NCBI RefSeq assembly: GCF_005518135.1
Contig: NZ_SULI01000010.1
Coordinates: 1 to 64,000 of the forward strand
Direction: 5' to 3'
DNA length: 64,000 nucleotides
DNA from: Shimia litoralis
GTDB lineage: Bacteria; Pseudomonadota; Alphaproteobacteria; Rhodobacterales; Rhodobacteraceae
In this document: piece by piece, positions 8,701-17,560 of the stretch
How the letters are laid out: each line of letters begins with the position of its first letter
Numbering within the stretch: the first letter of the stretch is position 1
Notes under the pieces: model-generated
Databases searched by the model: none
What the model was told of the DNA's origin: nothing
Seen by the model: only the letters and a program-made list of their open reading frames with translations
Program-made: the position numbers and the translations under genes

Positions 8701-8807
8701 GGAAATGTCTCGCGTTTGATGTCGCCAAGATAGGCAACCCCCAATACGCAGATCAGTATCATCAGCAAATTTGAAGCAACGGGATGACGGACAAACCAGC
8801 CTATCAT
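5709..8807 (-). CDS. RND efflux pump inner-membrane permease (AcrB/HAE family)
   Basis: 1032 residues, the usual length for hydrophobe/amphiphile RND pumps. A membrane helix near residue 10 (NLLMILICVLGVAYL) is followed by a large periplasmic loop, helices 2-6 from about 335 with the charged proton-relay helix VALLMAVGLIMDDSIVIAEN, a second periplasmic loop (about 560-850) and the last helices with FIGFASLAGIVVNNAILFLS. The two Asp of GLIMDDSIV are the expected proton carriers. It starts one base after the adaptor gene's stop, so the pair is an operon. No outer-membrane channel gene is next to it, so a TolC-like protein from elsewhere is needed. Substrates are not predictable. Confidence 0.92.
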   Translation of the reverse strand: MIGWFVRHPVASNLLMILICVLGVAYLGDIKRETFPEFAADTVTASVIYPGASAQDVDEDICSSLEDAILGITGLAELNCLSMDGRASATAELEEGGDVIQFYNDVFSAVSGINDLPDAAETPSVELGGRKELVAMVAVSGIDGKQGLKSYTDKLADRLQAIPGVTEAQVSGITDRELRVTFDAMALRQYGVSSRDIVAAVNARSLRQPLGEVDIAAGKLTLRYTDARRSITDLQDLIVLQNASGGMVKLGDLAKIRIVDKDENTQSFIDGQQAAIINIFKSTDADSLRTFDKVNAVLEEARETYPAPFQVTVTRNMTDLVKERLALILKNTGTGLILVFATMWLFFSLREALWISASLPVSFLGTLFLMQAFGISINMITLVALLMAVGLIMDDSIVIAENIARWRQKVGAREAATRGTLEVLPGVAASFLTTACVFGPLMFLSGDMGQILQFIPMVLLLTLAISLVEGFLILPHHLSHSDQTGPATYRERPAGRVLERFKEGIVIPVVAALLKVRYLTVGSVIGALILSIGLVTSGQVKVTGFPSIEGDTIQARISLSTGMPRERTVATVDQLVDALYRVDATLTENTEGSAPLVERVLVQYATNADVDDNGSNTATIVVDLLESSKRNVKADDVLSAWRKEAGPIPDLLQSSFAQAEMGPGGSDLHVEVSGRNLQDVEAATNEIRTTLLARTDVREAFQDFYGGRQEVQLMLNAYGYSVGLTPQSLVEQLRNAFSGAETDSFRTGVSNVTVQLQLSDTIEHLQALENFPVSIGNGKQTALSAVAEMRLTQSFPTVNRKNGLAVATITGQIDRTAITSSGIAKVVTEEIAPEIQKTYPDIQVSIGGAAEDLGKSQSSMLTKLVLGLCGVYLVLAFQFRSYSLPLVVMLSIPFALIGTILGHWGMGIDLAMPSFIGFASLAGIVVNNAILFLSFFQTHLKGGNHAAAALDAVRERFRPILLSTGTTVVGLLPLIADSSPQVQIMVPLVVSVAAGLTASMILVVLVLPSLLTIYFDIFSVSRWISRFDASPD

Positions 8808-8808
8808 A

Positions 8809-10149
8809 TCACTGACCCTTGTCTTGCAGAAGCGGGTCGAGCTGCATTCCGATCACCGGGGGATTGGGCATTGAAAGCACGAGGGTTTCACCTCCGGTGA
8901 GACCTTCTTTGACAAGAACATTTTTGCCTATCACCGGACCGTGTTTAATCGGAGCACGAGACAATCTATGCTCGGAATCTGCCAAATAGACGAATGGCTT
9001 GCCTGCATCATCAAAACGGACCGCCGTGCGCGGCACCGTCAACAGCCCGTCCACCAGTGGCGTGGTGAATGTGACCGAAACAAATGTGCCAATATTGAGC
9101 GGCGGTTGCATCACGGCACGGCGACTGACCAAGGGGTCAACAACACGAACGACAACGCCAAGGGCGCCAGTGTCGTTGTCCATTGAGCCGCGCATACGGA
9201 CAATTTCGGCCGGCCATGTTCCTTCACGCCCGGCAACGGCCAGGTGCACAACCGCGGAAAGCCCCAAGCCTTTTAATATTTCAACGGCTTGAGAGGTGTC
9301 TACAACCGTGTCTTCGCCCTGTTGTTTGCTAAATGCGACGGCCATCATCGGGCCAAACTCAGACGGTTGGATTTCTGCGGTGATTTCTGCTGTTGAAATA
9401 TCAACAAGTTCCAACAAAGTATCTCCGCTGCGCGTAAACTGTCCGACTTCGGCGTTTGCTTGTGTAATTCGGCCCCGAAATGGGGCGTAAATTGCAGCCT
9501 TGGAGATGGATCGCTCGGCTTCGGCAAGTTCAGCTTTTCTCACTGAAAGCGTGGCCTGCAAAGATTGTTGTTTGGCAGGGTACAGGGCAAGTGTATTTTT
9601 TAGGTTGGTCACCGAAGATGTTTGGCTGAGAAAAACCTTTTGGGCACTATCCAGCTTGGCTTGGGTGGATGTGCCGCGTTCAACCAATGTAACCACACGT
9701 TTGTATTCGGCCTCTGCCACTTCCAGAATGCGGGTTTCGACCCCTAGGGTGGCTTTGGAGTTCGCCTCTTGCTGGCTCAGTTCACGCAGCTGAGCTTCGA
9801 CTGAGGCGATGTTGGCAAGAGCTTTTTCACGATCCAATTCATAATCGGTGCGATCAATCTGTGCCAAAAGCTGATCCGTCTCAACAATGGTTCCAACGGC
9901 CAGATCGGGTACAAGATGGGTGATCCGCCCTTGAACCTGAGCGACGGCAATCCAATCCCGCGCGGCCTCGACACGTCCATATCCCGTTGCCGTCGCTTGT
10001 AGCGCGCGAGGCTGCAAGGTCATCGCCCGGACCGCCAGTGGCGGCTTCTCCACAACTGACGACGGGGCTGTGTCCTGTTTGTTAAGCCAGACGAACCCGA
10101 TAACCGCGGCAACCAGTGGTGGTAGAATTAGAAGTGGGCGGAAATTCAT
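8809..10149 (-). CDS. RND efflux periplasmic adaptor subunit (membrane fusion protein)
   Basis: 446 residues from the ATG at 10149, which has a good ribosome site (AAAGGA) and begins directly with a membrane anchor (MNFRPLLILPPLVAAVIGFVWL). A lipoyl-type half motif follows (residues about 60-110), then a long alpha-hairpin coiled coil rich in Glu/Gln/Ala (about 110-200), the second lipoyl half with IYAPFRGRITQANAEVGQF, and beta-barrel and membrane-proximal domains ending in VKEGLTGGETLVLS. It links the RND permease encoded immediately downstream to an outer-membrane channel. A longer reading frame extends to 10251 but lacks family similarity. Confidence 0.9.
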   Translation of the reverse strand: MNFRPLLILPPLVAAVIGFVWLNKQDTAPSSVVEKPPLAVRAMTLQPRALQATATGYGRVEAARDWIAVAQVQGRITHLVPDLAVGTIVETDQLLAQIDRTDYELDREKALANIASVEAQLRELSQQEANSKATLGVETRILEVAEAEYKRVVTLVERGTSTQAKLDSAQKVFLSQTSSVTNLKNTLALYPAKQQSLQATLSVRKAELAEAERSISKAAIYAPFRGRITQANAEVGQFTRSGDTLLELVDISTAEITAEIQPSEFGPMMAVAFSKQQGEDTVVDTSQAVEILKGLGLSAVVHLAVAGREGTWPAEIVRMRGSMDNDTGALGVVVRVVDPLVSRRAVMQPPLNIGTFVSVTFTTPLVDGLLTVPRTAVRFDDAGKPFVYLADSEHRLSRAPIKHGPVIGKNVLVKEGLTGGETLVLSMPNPPVIGMQLDPLLQDKGQ

Positions 10150-10745
10150 CGAATAAGTCCTTTTAACGGGGGGCGGTCGAAACGGCTTTTTTGTTATTCC
10201 ACTTTCAAGATCTATCTGAACCAGAGGTAATGAAAAGTGCCGAATGGTCACACATGTATTGCGGGTGAGGTCTCTCTGTTCGGTGCCGCCATCAAGACAA
10301 TCCTGCGCGGTTGTTCCTTGTACGGGGAGGGAGTCAATTTCCGTCGCATAAAGAAGGAATGAATTGCAATAAGTTTGATGGTGCCATCTTAACGCATTGA
10401 ATTAAAATTGAAATTTTGTTTGGGTGGTTTGTGGGGATTTATGAAATTGGGATCATGGTATTCGCTGAAGCACCTTAAGGGGTGGGCGCCTGTATTCCGC
10501 CAATTAGAGGCCGGAGGATCGGGTTCACCTCCGAATTGGTGTCACACTGTTTGCCGCCGGTGGAATAACACATTGTCAAAATAGAATAGAATACCTACCA
10601 GAACCGCCGTTTGATGATGTCATCATCACATTTCAATGTCTTTGACAGGCGTTCTGATCGTGCAAAACTGCGTGAAAATGGAAAACCTTTCATTTGTCGA
10701 CGTCTTCAGCGACTGTGAAGCAGATGACATCGAAAGCGGGGCAAT
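10150..10745. other. 596-base gap between RND operon and TRIC-like gene
   Basis: No convincing gene was found. The stretch separates two divergently transcribed units and should contain both promoters. It is AT-rich around 10360-10460 and holds a 17-base palindrome at 10612-10628, listed separately. Confidence 0.6.
10612..10628. promoter_or_regulatory. 17-bp perfect palindrome, candidate operator
   Basis: TGATGATGTCATCATCA has 8-bp arms around a central T. It lies between the divergent RND adaptor gene (start 10149) and the TRIC-like gene (start 10746), 117 bases ahead of the latter. Symmetry and length fit a dimeric repressor of GntR, TetR or LacI type, but no such regulator is encoded nearby. 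Confidence 0.4.
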
Positions 10746-11363
10746 ATGTCGGCAACCTTACTGTTTTCCATATTGAATGTGTTGGGTATTTTTGTATTTG
10801 GGCTGAGCGGTGCGATGGTTGCGATCAGACGCAATTTCGACGTTTTCGGCATTCTTGTACTTGCGATCGCAACCGGGGTCGCTGGCGGGATCATTCGTGA
10901 CGTGTTGCTGGGTGCGGTCCCACCAGAGGCGTTGCGCACGTTTTGGCCAATGGCGATTGCAGCCGTGGCTGGGCTTTGTGCGTTTTTCTTTACGTCGCTG
11001 ATCGAGCGTTTCAAGAGGCCTGTGATGCTGTTGGATGCGATCGGCCTTGGTGTCTTTGCAGTGGCAGGGTGCCGAAAAGCGCTGGTTCTTGGGGTGGACC
11101 CGCCGGGCGCGATCCTTTTGGGGGTGATGACCGCAATTGGCGGGGGGGTATTGCGTGATATTATGGCCGCCGAAGTCCCGCGCGTGTTGCACGAGGACGT
11201 CTATGCGCTGGCTGCCTTTGCCGGAGCGACAACCTATGCCAGTTGCCTGTGGTTAGGGATTGCGGAAACCCCCGCAGCGTCTGGGGCCGTCTTGCTGGCT
11301 GTGGGGTTGCGGCTTGCCAGCGTACGCTTTGGCTGGACGCTGCCACGCCCGCCAAGTTCTTGA
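10746..11363 (+). CDS. Trimeric intracellular cation (TRIC/UPF0126) channel family protein
   Basis: 205 residues, almost entirely membrane, with about seven helices in two repeats of the TRIC/YadS fold. Repeat 1 shows GLSGAMVAIRRNFDVFGI and GVAGGIIRDVLLG; repeat 2 shows DAIGLGVFAVAGCRKAL and GGVLRDIMAAEVPRVL. The paired GG(I/V)xRD motifs are the family signature; prokaryotic members form K+-permeable trimers. It is the only gene on the plus strand between two minus-strand blocks and seems to be monocistronic. The physiological role in bacteria is not established. Confidence 0.88.
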   Translation: MSATLLFSILNVLGIFVFGLSGAMVAIRRNFDVFGILVLAIATGVAGGIIRDVLLGAVPPEALRTFWPMAIAAVAGLCAFFFTSLIERFKRPVMLLDAIGLGVFAVAGCRKALVLGVDPPGAILLGVMTAIGGGVLRDIMAAEVPRVLHEDVYALAAFAGATTYASCLWLGIAETPAASGAVLLAVGLRLASVRFGWTLPRPPSS

Positions 11364-11460
11364 AGTAGCGGCCCTGAGTCCATTTTCTTGGGACAGCTGC
11401 GCAGGGCAAGCGCCAGCCAAGACCAATCGCGTGGCTTCGACATGCTCTGCTGGGCAAAGG

Positions 11461-12975
11461 TTACCGTGCTCCGCCGGATGCTGTCGACTTGCCTGTCAGG
11501 TTAGCGAAAGGCGCACCGAGGGATGGGTTCGATTGTTTTTGCTTCTCATAGGCTGCTCGCGTGAGTGAAATGGTTTTCCCAGTCGAGAAACAGCGGGCAT
11601 CCACGCCATATTTCGCGGCTTCGCGACGGATCATTTCGCCACGCCGTTCCTCCCAGTGTTTTTGGTGCTCAAGCAGGTTATCGAACTGGTCGTTCATGTC
11701 TGAGAACAGCCACTTTGAATATCGGTCCTTGATCTTCCAGGTCACTTCGGGGCCGACCGAAAGTTTGTTACCGGCAACCTCGAACGACACCGCATCCGCG
11801 GCCGTGCCAAAATAGAAGTCGAAATCTGCCAACGTGTTTTCGAAGAACCTGACAACACTATATTCTGACTCTTTTTGCCATTCCCCGTCATAGTAGTCTG
11901 CTGCCGACTTTGACGGGTCCAAATCGATGCCGAATTTTGCTTCGAGCTTGCCATCCCAAGCAAATCCCACTCGATAGCCCTTGGGCTTGATCCCTGCGAT
12001 TGCATCGTCTTGGTCGGATGGATCAAAGGTGATTGCCGCCTCAAAATTCGGCTTTTTCCATTTGATCCAATCCTGAAAATCTGTGTCGCTTTCTTGGAGC
12101 TCGGGCATCTTCATAACGAATTCGGAAATATAGGGGTTGCCGTTTTTGTCCGTGGATATCCCAACTTCGGCGACATCCATATCGATCCGTAAGTCCTGTT
12201 CATCGCCAAACGGAATGATCTGTGGAGCGCTGGCCAAGGCCTTGGCGAGCGATGCCAAAATCTTCTGTTGGGTTGCTTGGCTCAGATGCATATTCTCTAG
12301 TTTTTCCTGCATCTGAGGTGAAATTGCATAGATTTTCCGCTCAGGTGGAATGGGGTCTTTTGCCTTCTCAATAGGAGGAAGCCCGGCCAGCGCGCGCTGA
12401 GCTTTGCAATCCGGGGCTGCTTCTTTGGCGGGCTTGGGGCGCATGACAACGGGATTTCCGGTGAGCGCCTTGCGGTTGGCGCGATCTGCAAGTGCGCTGA
12501 GGATGTTGTCCATGGGGTTTCCCCCCTCGAGTCCTTCGATTTTTCCACAGTTTTCAAAGATTTGCGGATCACTTGGCAGATCATGGCGACCGCATCCATA
12601 CCCCGACACAATGCAGGGTGGGCCGGGATGTTGGCAGGAATATCGCGGGTCATAGGTGCCAATCGTATCGGGATGATAGAACTGGCTGGTGCCGGGTTGT
12701 CCGTAATTTGCCGAGCGACAGACACAATCGTAAAAGGCTTGCGGCAGCTTGAGCCCAAGCGCCTGTAAAACCAGAATTTGCCGATCATGCGGCAGGCCCG
12801 TCCAGCGGCTGATGGCATGGGTGTCTTTGGCGTTGCGCTCGGACTGAACCGCAGAGTCATCTGGAAATATCACGGGAGCTTGCGCCGCAAGAGGTGTTGC
12901 AATGGCATACCCAAGGGCAATTGCGAGACCGAAAATGGAAATTTTAGTGTTATATTTTAGTGCTTTATATTGCAT
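11461..12975 (-). CDS. Exported protein of unknown function, third gene of an unknown operon
   Basis: 504 residues. A signal peptide (GLAIALGYAIATPLAAQAP) is followed by a Cys-rich part (about residues 82-145: DCVCR, YSCQHPGPPC, GYGCGRHD, ENCGK) with at least seven Cys that could form disulfides. Then come a Pro/Lys-rich linker and an acidic, strand-rich domain (about 250-450) with EAKFGIDLDP and SVGPEVTWKIKDRYSKW. No known family was recognised. It starts two bases after the stop of the 1188-residue gene, so it is the distal gene of a three-gene unit. It probably acts in the periplasm or on the surface. Confidence 0.7.
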   Translation of the reverse strand: MQYKALKYNTKISIFGLAIALGYAIATPLAAQAPVIFPDDSAVQSERNAKDTHAISRWTGLPHDRQILVLQALGLKLPQAFYDCVCRSANYGQPGTSQFYHPDTIGTYDPRYSCQHPGPPCIVSGYGCGRHDLPSDPQIFENCGKIEGLEGGNPMDNILSALADRANRKALTGNPVVMRPKPAKEAAPDCKAQRALAGLPPIEKAKDPIPPERKIYAISPQMQEKLENMHLSQATQQKILASLAKALASAPQIIPFGDEQDLRIDMDVAEVGISTDKNGNPYISEFVMKMPELQESDTDFQDWIKWKKPNFEAAITFDPSDQDDAIAGIKPKGYRVGFAWDGKLEAKFGIDLDPSKSAADYYDGEWQKESEYSVVRFFENTLADFDFYFGTAADAVSFEVAGNKLSVGPEVTWKIKDRYSKWLFSDMNDQFDNLLEHQKHWEERRGEMIRREAAKYGVDARCFSTGKTISLTRAAYEKQKQSNPSLGAPFANLTGKSTASGGAR

Positions 12976-12977
12976 GA

Positions 12978-15900
12978 TTAATTTCCCATTATCCCGATGG
13001 CCAATTCGTCAGCGAACGCGTCGGCATCAAATGTTTCATCATCGACAAGCAGCCAGCGATCTTGGGCTGTCATGTTGGCGGGCGTAATCCAGCCGCCTGT
13101 GACTTTGGCCAGCGTCAGGGCCTGTTCTGAAGGTCGGGTGCGCTGCCCTGGTTCAAACATCAGGCGATAGGCCCCCCCGCGCTGGACCCGCGAGGTTGTG
13201 ATGGCATGCGTCAGGGTGTCGCCGAACTTCAGGCCAGCCGCGCCGTCGCCAAGGACCAACGACAGCATCCCATCCCAAGTCGCGAGCCAGTCGGCCTGAA
13301 ACGTGCGCTCAAGATGCGAATAATACATATGTCCCGAGTACATCCGCACGCGCAGCCCGCCATTGTTTGGGCCATAGGTCAAACGCTCAAGCTCGATCGC
13401 CACAGACGCGGTATCGTATGGATTGTCAGGGTTTTCGGTTAAGTAAATCCAGCCACCAAGGTTTTGCTCGGAAGGATCCAGTTGAATATCGAGCCGATAC
13501 GGCGTGCGTTGGACACGTTCATCAAGGGTAATGATCTTTTCGGTGCTGGCCAGTGCGATCTTGTTATTGTTGGGGGGATTTTCCCGCCGTGCCAACACAA
13601 GTCCAGCATCAGTTATGCGGGCCAAGTCTTGGAAAATAGCATTCCCGCGAGATATTTTCTGCCAAGACGCATCAAGTGTGCCGTCAAACAGCACCGTCTG
13701 TGCCAGAGGTGCTACACCTGCGGCGGGGGCTGCGGGTGGCATCGCGGGGGCAGGGGTGTGTTTCAGATCAATACCATGCAGGCCAAGGCTTGCGTTCCCT
13801 TGTTTTGATGCCATCGCATAGGTCCAAATACGAAGACCCGCACCATCGATAAGCTGCGTCCATGGCACGACGCCAGACGGCAACCCCACACCGTCGATGG
13901 CGACGCCTTTTGGGGTCAGCACAATGTCAAATTGATTAGGAACTTGAGACAGACCTTCGGCAATCAATGCACCATCGTGTCCGCGCACTTCGGTGCGAAA
14001 TGTGAACGTCCCGTCGTCCTGCCGCCGCCAACTGGCAACCCACGCGCCATTGCTCAACATATTGTGGTACAGGCCAAAGGCTTGTTGCAGGCCCACCTCG
14101 AAATCGTTGGTTATAGCGCCGTCAATTGTGACCGTAAGTCTGGTTTCAGCGCCTTCATGAAAGGTGTCGAGCCAAATAACGGGTTCGGGGGTATAAATGC
14201 CCAGATACTTGGCGCCGGTATCGTCTTGTGGCCAGCCAATTTTCAGAGTGCCACCTTGTAAATATGCGCGAGATCGAAACAGATTTTCCGCGTTTTGCAG
14301 AGGTACCCAGTTCGGACTTACCTGACGGCCATCAAACAGTGCCACGTTCCGTGCTCCGACCTTATCCGGATCGGGGGTGTCTGGCGTCGGGGCGATTGTT
14401 GCGGTGATGTCCTTGATCACAAGATCAAAACCGGTGTTCTTTCGAGGCACCTGACCATAGACGGCCAACGACCAAGGGCCTTTTGACATGGGTTTTCCAA
14501 TATCCCACAGCGCCAAAACATTTGACTCTGCGTCGCGGAGTTCAAACACGTCATCCGATCGCAGAATGAACCGTACGGTGGTGTCATTTGCGGGCCACAG
14601 AAACGAAAGCCGCGCCGTTTGCGAGATGTTTTTTGCCGAGGCCGAGAGCACGCCAAGGTCACCGCTTTTGACGAGATGAAAGCGCAACAGATAGCTTTCA
14701 TACGGATCTGTTGTGTCTTTCTCGGGATTCAGCATCGCAATGGTCAGGCTGTTGGAGGCGTCCGCATCCATGAGAACAGAGATTTCAAGGCTGGTTTTCT
14801 CGCCGTTCTCGGGGAGTTCGAACGCGCGTCCACGATAGATCAGACCTGTTTTGGCCCATCCTTTATCGTCGGGAATGCTGATGTGCATACCCCCATGTCC
14901 AAGATTGGTGTGCAGGTCGAAATCACCGCCTTCAAAGGCGAAAGGCTCCCAATCAGCCAGAGAGTGACCATCGAAAATCTGGACCGGACCTAGTACGGCA
15001 CGCATGTCATCCGGTGAGGATGTGGCATCTTTGGGGGATGGCAAAGGTTCAGGCGCGGACAACTCTGTCACCTCAAGGCTGAGCGAGTTGTCGTCCTCGA
15101 GCGTCAACGTCAGCAAAAGTTGATCCTGAATGGCCAGAAACGAAAAATCCGAATTGTCGTTGGCCTGAAACGTTTCAATGTACAGCGGGTAAAAATAGTC
15201 CGACGTTTGGCCTTGAGGGTCATAGGGGAAGTCTGCGGCAAAAATCGGATGTGCCCCGTTCATACAGGTCGCCAAAAACCGCGGCTCGGCGTTGGCTGTC
15301 TTCATCACAGTCAGTGCTGAACGCGAGGAGCCTACGAGCGTTTCAAGGATGCATTCGCTTTGAAAATGGGTTTCCAGCTGCGCGAGCCATTGTTCGCCCA
15401 AGGACTCTTTCGATGATTTGGACGGCAGTTTGATTTTGGGGGACAATACCGGTGAAGTCGCCGGTGACGTTGCCGAAGATGGCGGGGCTCCAAAGCGAAA
15501 TCCTGTGGCGATGGCCGCCAGTTGATCTTGCCGGTCTTGGGTGGCGTCAGTGGGGCGAATAGTGACGATCACATAGGCGTTTTCGGTATCCCCCCCTTGA
15601 TAGACCCAGACCCTGCCACGAGTATAAGGCATCGCAATATTGCTGATGGAGTAAATCTTCGAGACTGTTTCGACAGCGTGGGCCGAAGATTGACCAATTT
15701 CAGGGTAGGCTTCGTCTTCGATTGATTTGATGATCAGGGAATCCCGATACAACAAACCAAGCGCCATATCGGTTGCGGATCGCGCATCTTGCCCCCGCGC
15801 TGCAATCACCAAGACCATCGCATCCTGTTCAGGGGCCACCAACGCGACTTGGCTTAGGCCATTGCCTTGCGCGGTATGTGTTTCCCACCCAACAGGGTGC

Positions 15901-16544
15901 GGCACCGAAAAATCAGTATCCGCGTCATAATAATGGGTGACCGGTGCGGATGTGGTTTGATGGGGGGGCGCGTCTTGCTTGGGGCTTGGTGGGGCAGGGG
16001 TGGCCTTGGGGGCGGTAGCAGAAGATTTCTCGCCAGAACTGAAGGGGGTTCTGCTGTTGGGTTGAACTTTTTGCCCGTCAAAGAAAAACCGACCCGTGAG
16101 CATGTCCATCATTTTCTCGTGGTTGGTGATGGTCAGGCTCATTGGCGCAATCAGTTGGAACAACAAGACCTCGCCGTCGCTGTTTTTGTCTTCGGGGAAC
16201 GCGATGGTCAGATAGCGTTCGGTTTCAGTTTCTATATGGATGAGCAGCGCGGTTTTCCCTGCCAATGTGAGGGTCCGGTGCGAGACGATGTCATCGTATC
16301 CAAGCAACGGTTCGTCAGGAAACCACCAGTTCACCCAGAGAGAAAACGTACCGTCTGGGCTGGCAAAATCATATTCAACATCGCGTTGGCTATACGTGAT
16401 TTCCCAATCTTGCGGCGTGGAAAAGGTTATATGTGGCAGCTCATAGTCCTGCCAGCCCTGCGCGTGGGCGCTGGTTGTCATGGGGACTGCCCACAAGCAA
16501 AGGAGAGCAAAGATGATCCCACAAAGTTTTCCAATTTTCTGCAT
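12978..16544 (-). CDS. Large multidomain secreted protein of unknown function
   Basis: 1188 residues with a signal peptide ending at SAHAQG. Two similar N-terminal domains (about 30-155 and 205-350) start with FSTPQDWEITY and FSVPHPVGWETH and resemble DcrB/PsbP-like folds. They are separated by a Pro/Ala/Ser linker (SATAPKATPAPPSPKQ). A third domain spans about 380-500. Three C-terminal repeats follow, opening with FDGHSLADWEPF (about 520), LFDGRQVSPNWVPL (about 736) and LFDGTLDASWQKI (about 951), each about 200 residues and strand-rich. The FDG...W opening resembles concanavalin-like DUF1080 (keto-glucoside hydrolase-like) domains, so carbohydrate binding is possible. No catalytic residues could be assigned. 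It follows the membrane protein gene by three bases. Confidence 0.75.
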   Translation of the reverse strand: MQKIGKLCGIIFALLCLWAVPMTTSAHAQGWQDYELPHITFSTPQDWEITYSQRDVEYDFASPDGTFSLWVNWWFPDEPLLGYDDIVSHRTLTLAGKTALLIHIETETERYLTIAFPEDKNSDGEVLLFQLIAPMSLTITNHEKMMDMLTGRFFFDGQKVQPNSRTPFSSGEKSSATAPKATPAPPSPKQDAPPHQTTSAPVTHYYDADTDFSVPHPVGWETHTAQGNGLSQVALVAPEQDAMVLVIAARGQDARSATDMALGLLYRDSLIIKSIEDEAYPEIGQSSAHAVETVSKIYSISNIAMPYTRGRVWVYQGGDTENAYVIVTIRPTDATQDRQDQLAAIATGFRFGAPPSSATSPATSPVLSPKIKLPSKSSKESLGEQWLAQLETHFQSECILETLVGSSRSALTVMKTANAEPRFLATCMNGAHPIFAADFPYDPQGQTSDYFYPLYIETFQANDNSDFSFLAIQDQLLLTLTLEDDNSLSLEVTELSAPEPLPSPKDATSSPDDMRAVLGPVQIFDGHSLADWEPFAFEGGDFDLHTNLGHGGMHISIPDDKGWAKTGLIYRGRAFELPENGEKTSLEISVLMDADASNSLTIAMLNPEKDTTDPYESYLLRFHLVKSGDLGVLSASAKNISQTARLSFLWPANDTTVRFILRSDDVFELRDAESNVLALWDIGKPMSKGPWSLAVYGQVPRKNTGFDLVIKDITATIAPTPDTPDPDKVGARNVALFDGRQVSPNWVPLQNAENLFRSRAYLQGGTLKIGWPQDDTGAKYLGIYTPEPVIWLDTFHEGAETRLTVTIDGAITNDFEVGLQQAFGLYHNMLSNGAWVASWRRQDDGTFTFRTEVRGHDGALIAEGLSQVPNQFDIVLTPKGVAIDGVGLPSGVVPWTQLIDGAGLRIWTYAMASKQGNASLGLHGIDLKHTPAPAMPPAAPAAGVAPLAQTVLFDGTLDASWQKISRGNAIFQDLARITDAGLVLARRENPPNNNKIALASTEKIITLDERVQRTPYRLDIQLDPSEQNLGGWIYLTENPDNPYDTASVAIELERLTYGPNNGGLRVRMYSGHMYYSHLERTFQADWLATWDGMLSLVLGDGAAGLKFGDTLTHAITTSRVQRGGAYRLMFEPGQRTRPSEQALTLAKVTGGWITPANMTAQDRWLLVDDETFDADAFADELAIGIMGN

Positions 16545-16547
16545 CTT

Positions 16548-17288
16548 TTACGCCTCGCCAATCGTTTTATGATGTCGTTTGGAAGGGGCCAGATGTGACA
16601 GGCCGCGTCCGATTTTTATGTCGCGCGCAATCATGTGTGCCATGAGGGTTTGTGTGTTGGTTTCAAAACCGTCTGTTGAAATTACAAATGGTTTCTGCCC
16701 CTTGCGCTCCAGAGATATCCCCGAGCTCTCACGCGCCAAAACAATCGCGCCAGCTTGCGTGTAATGGCCCATTGAGATCAAAATTGGAGTCAAACGGCGC
16801 ATCCAACGCGGCAAATCTCGCTTCCAAGGAGACACTCCGAGTATGTCATCCCAGATGATGTCGTATTTCGCCACCCCGGTATCGATGCTCAGATGGGCTG
16901 GTGTGACTACGAAATTCAGGCACTCATACCGCCAGCCGATGACCGTAAATGATGCCATGCAAAGCCCCATCGGCCAGACAAGCCATGCCATTGGGTGTAC
17001 CCAGTCGGATGTTCCCATGGACGGGGCAGCCCAAACCGGAAGGGCGCACATAATGCTGCCAAAAATAAGCCCAAGCCAATCGGGCAGCACGACTGCGCTG
17101 ACACGATCATAGCTCAGACTTCCTGCTGGCCTTGCGGGGCGGGGTGCCCAAAAATAGACAACCACCGATCCGACGATCAGCGCGCTGGCGCTCCACCATC
17201 CAAATCGCGGTATCGCCAGCAAAGCGAGCAACAAAATTGCAAAGGTAAGCGCTCGTATGAGAAAGAGATATTTGCCTCGAGAAGTCAT
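16548..17288 (-). CDS. Membrane protein with PH-like cytoplasmic domain
   Basis: 246 residues from the ATG at 17288, chosen because AGGAGG sits 11 bases upstream; a longer frame starting with TTG at 17324 is possible. Four hydrophobic segments come as two pairs (FLIRALTFAILLLALLAI, ALIVGSVVVYF; WLGLIFGSIMCALPV, MAWLVWPMGLCMASFTVI). They are followed by a C-terminal domain with VTPAHLSIDTGVAKYDIIWDD, typical of bacterial PH-like domains (YdbT/DUF304-like). It is the first gene of the operon with the two exported proteins downstream. The function is unknown; a role in displaying or sensing those proteins is speculation. Confidence 0.7.
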   Translation of the reverse strand: MTSRGKYLFLIRALTFAILLLALLAIPRFGWWSASALIVGSVVVYFWAPRPARPAGSLSYDRVSAVVLPDWLGLIFGSIMCALPVWAAPSMGTSDWVHPMAWLVWPMGLCMASFTVIGWRYECLNFVVTPAHLSIDTGVAKYDIIWDDILGVSPWKRDLPRWMRRLTPILISMGHYTQAGAIVLARESSGISLERKGQKPFVISTDGFETNTQTLMAHMIARDIKIGRGLSHLAPSKRHHKTIGEA

Positions 17289-17508
17289 CGACTGAAAAGC
17301 CTCCTGATAGGTCCCTTGGTGCAATAATTTTAGCAGAAAACGGCCAGTACATGCGTTGACGCAGATCAGAGTCCGTGGATATCCAAAGCCCGCCGAGGCG
17401 GTGGGATGTGTGAATGAGGCGGGGTGGGGGGCGTGACTTCGTGATCGTGCCTCGTCACTTTTGACACTGAGAAAACTGGCAGCACGGTCAGCTGCGGCAA
17501 AACGTATT

Positions 17509-17525
17509 TGATTTGTTTCAAATCA
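17509..17525. promoter_or_regulatory. 17-bp palindrome upstream of glnE
   Basis: TGATTTGTTTCAAATCA has 7-bp arms around TTT and ends 36 bases ahead of the preferred glnE start. It lies in the 272-base divergent gap between glnE and the membrane protein gene. It has the TGAT...ATCA ends of FNR/Crp-type sites but the wrong spacing for an FNR box (TTGAT-N4-ATCAA). It could be an operator or chance. Confidence 0.3.
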
Positions 17526-17560
17526 TTGACCATGGCGCGGGTAACACGCATTTTCACGAC

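Noticed and set aside
15867-16598. 243-residue plus-strand frame antisense to the 1188-residue gene
   Set aside because: It lies wholly opposite a clear secreted-protein gene with signal peptide and repeats; the composition is that of a shadow frame.
17509-17525. FNR box ahead of glnE
   Set aside because: Half-sites TGAT and ATCA are nine bases apart instead of four or so, and the flanking T/A is missing. Kept only as an unnamed palindrome.
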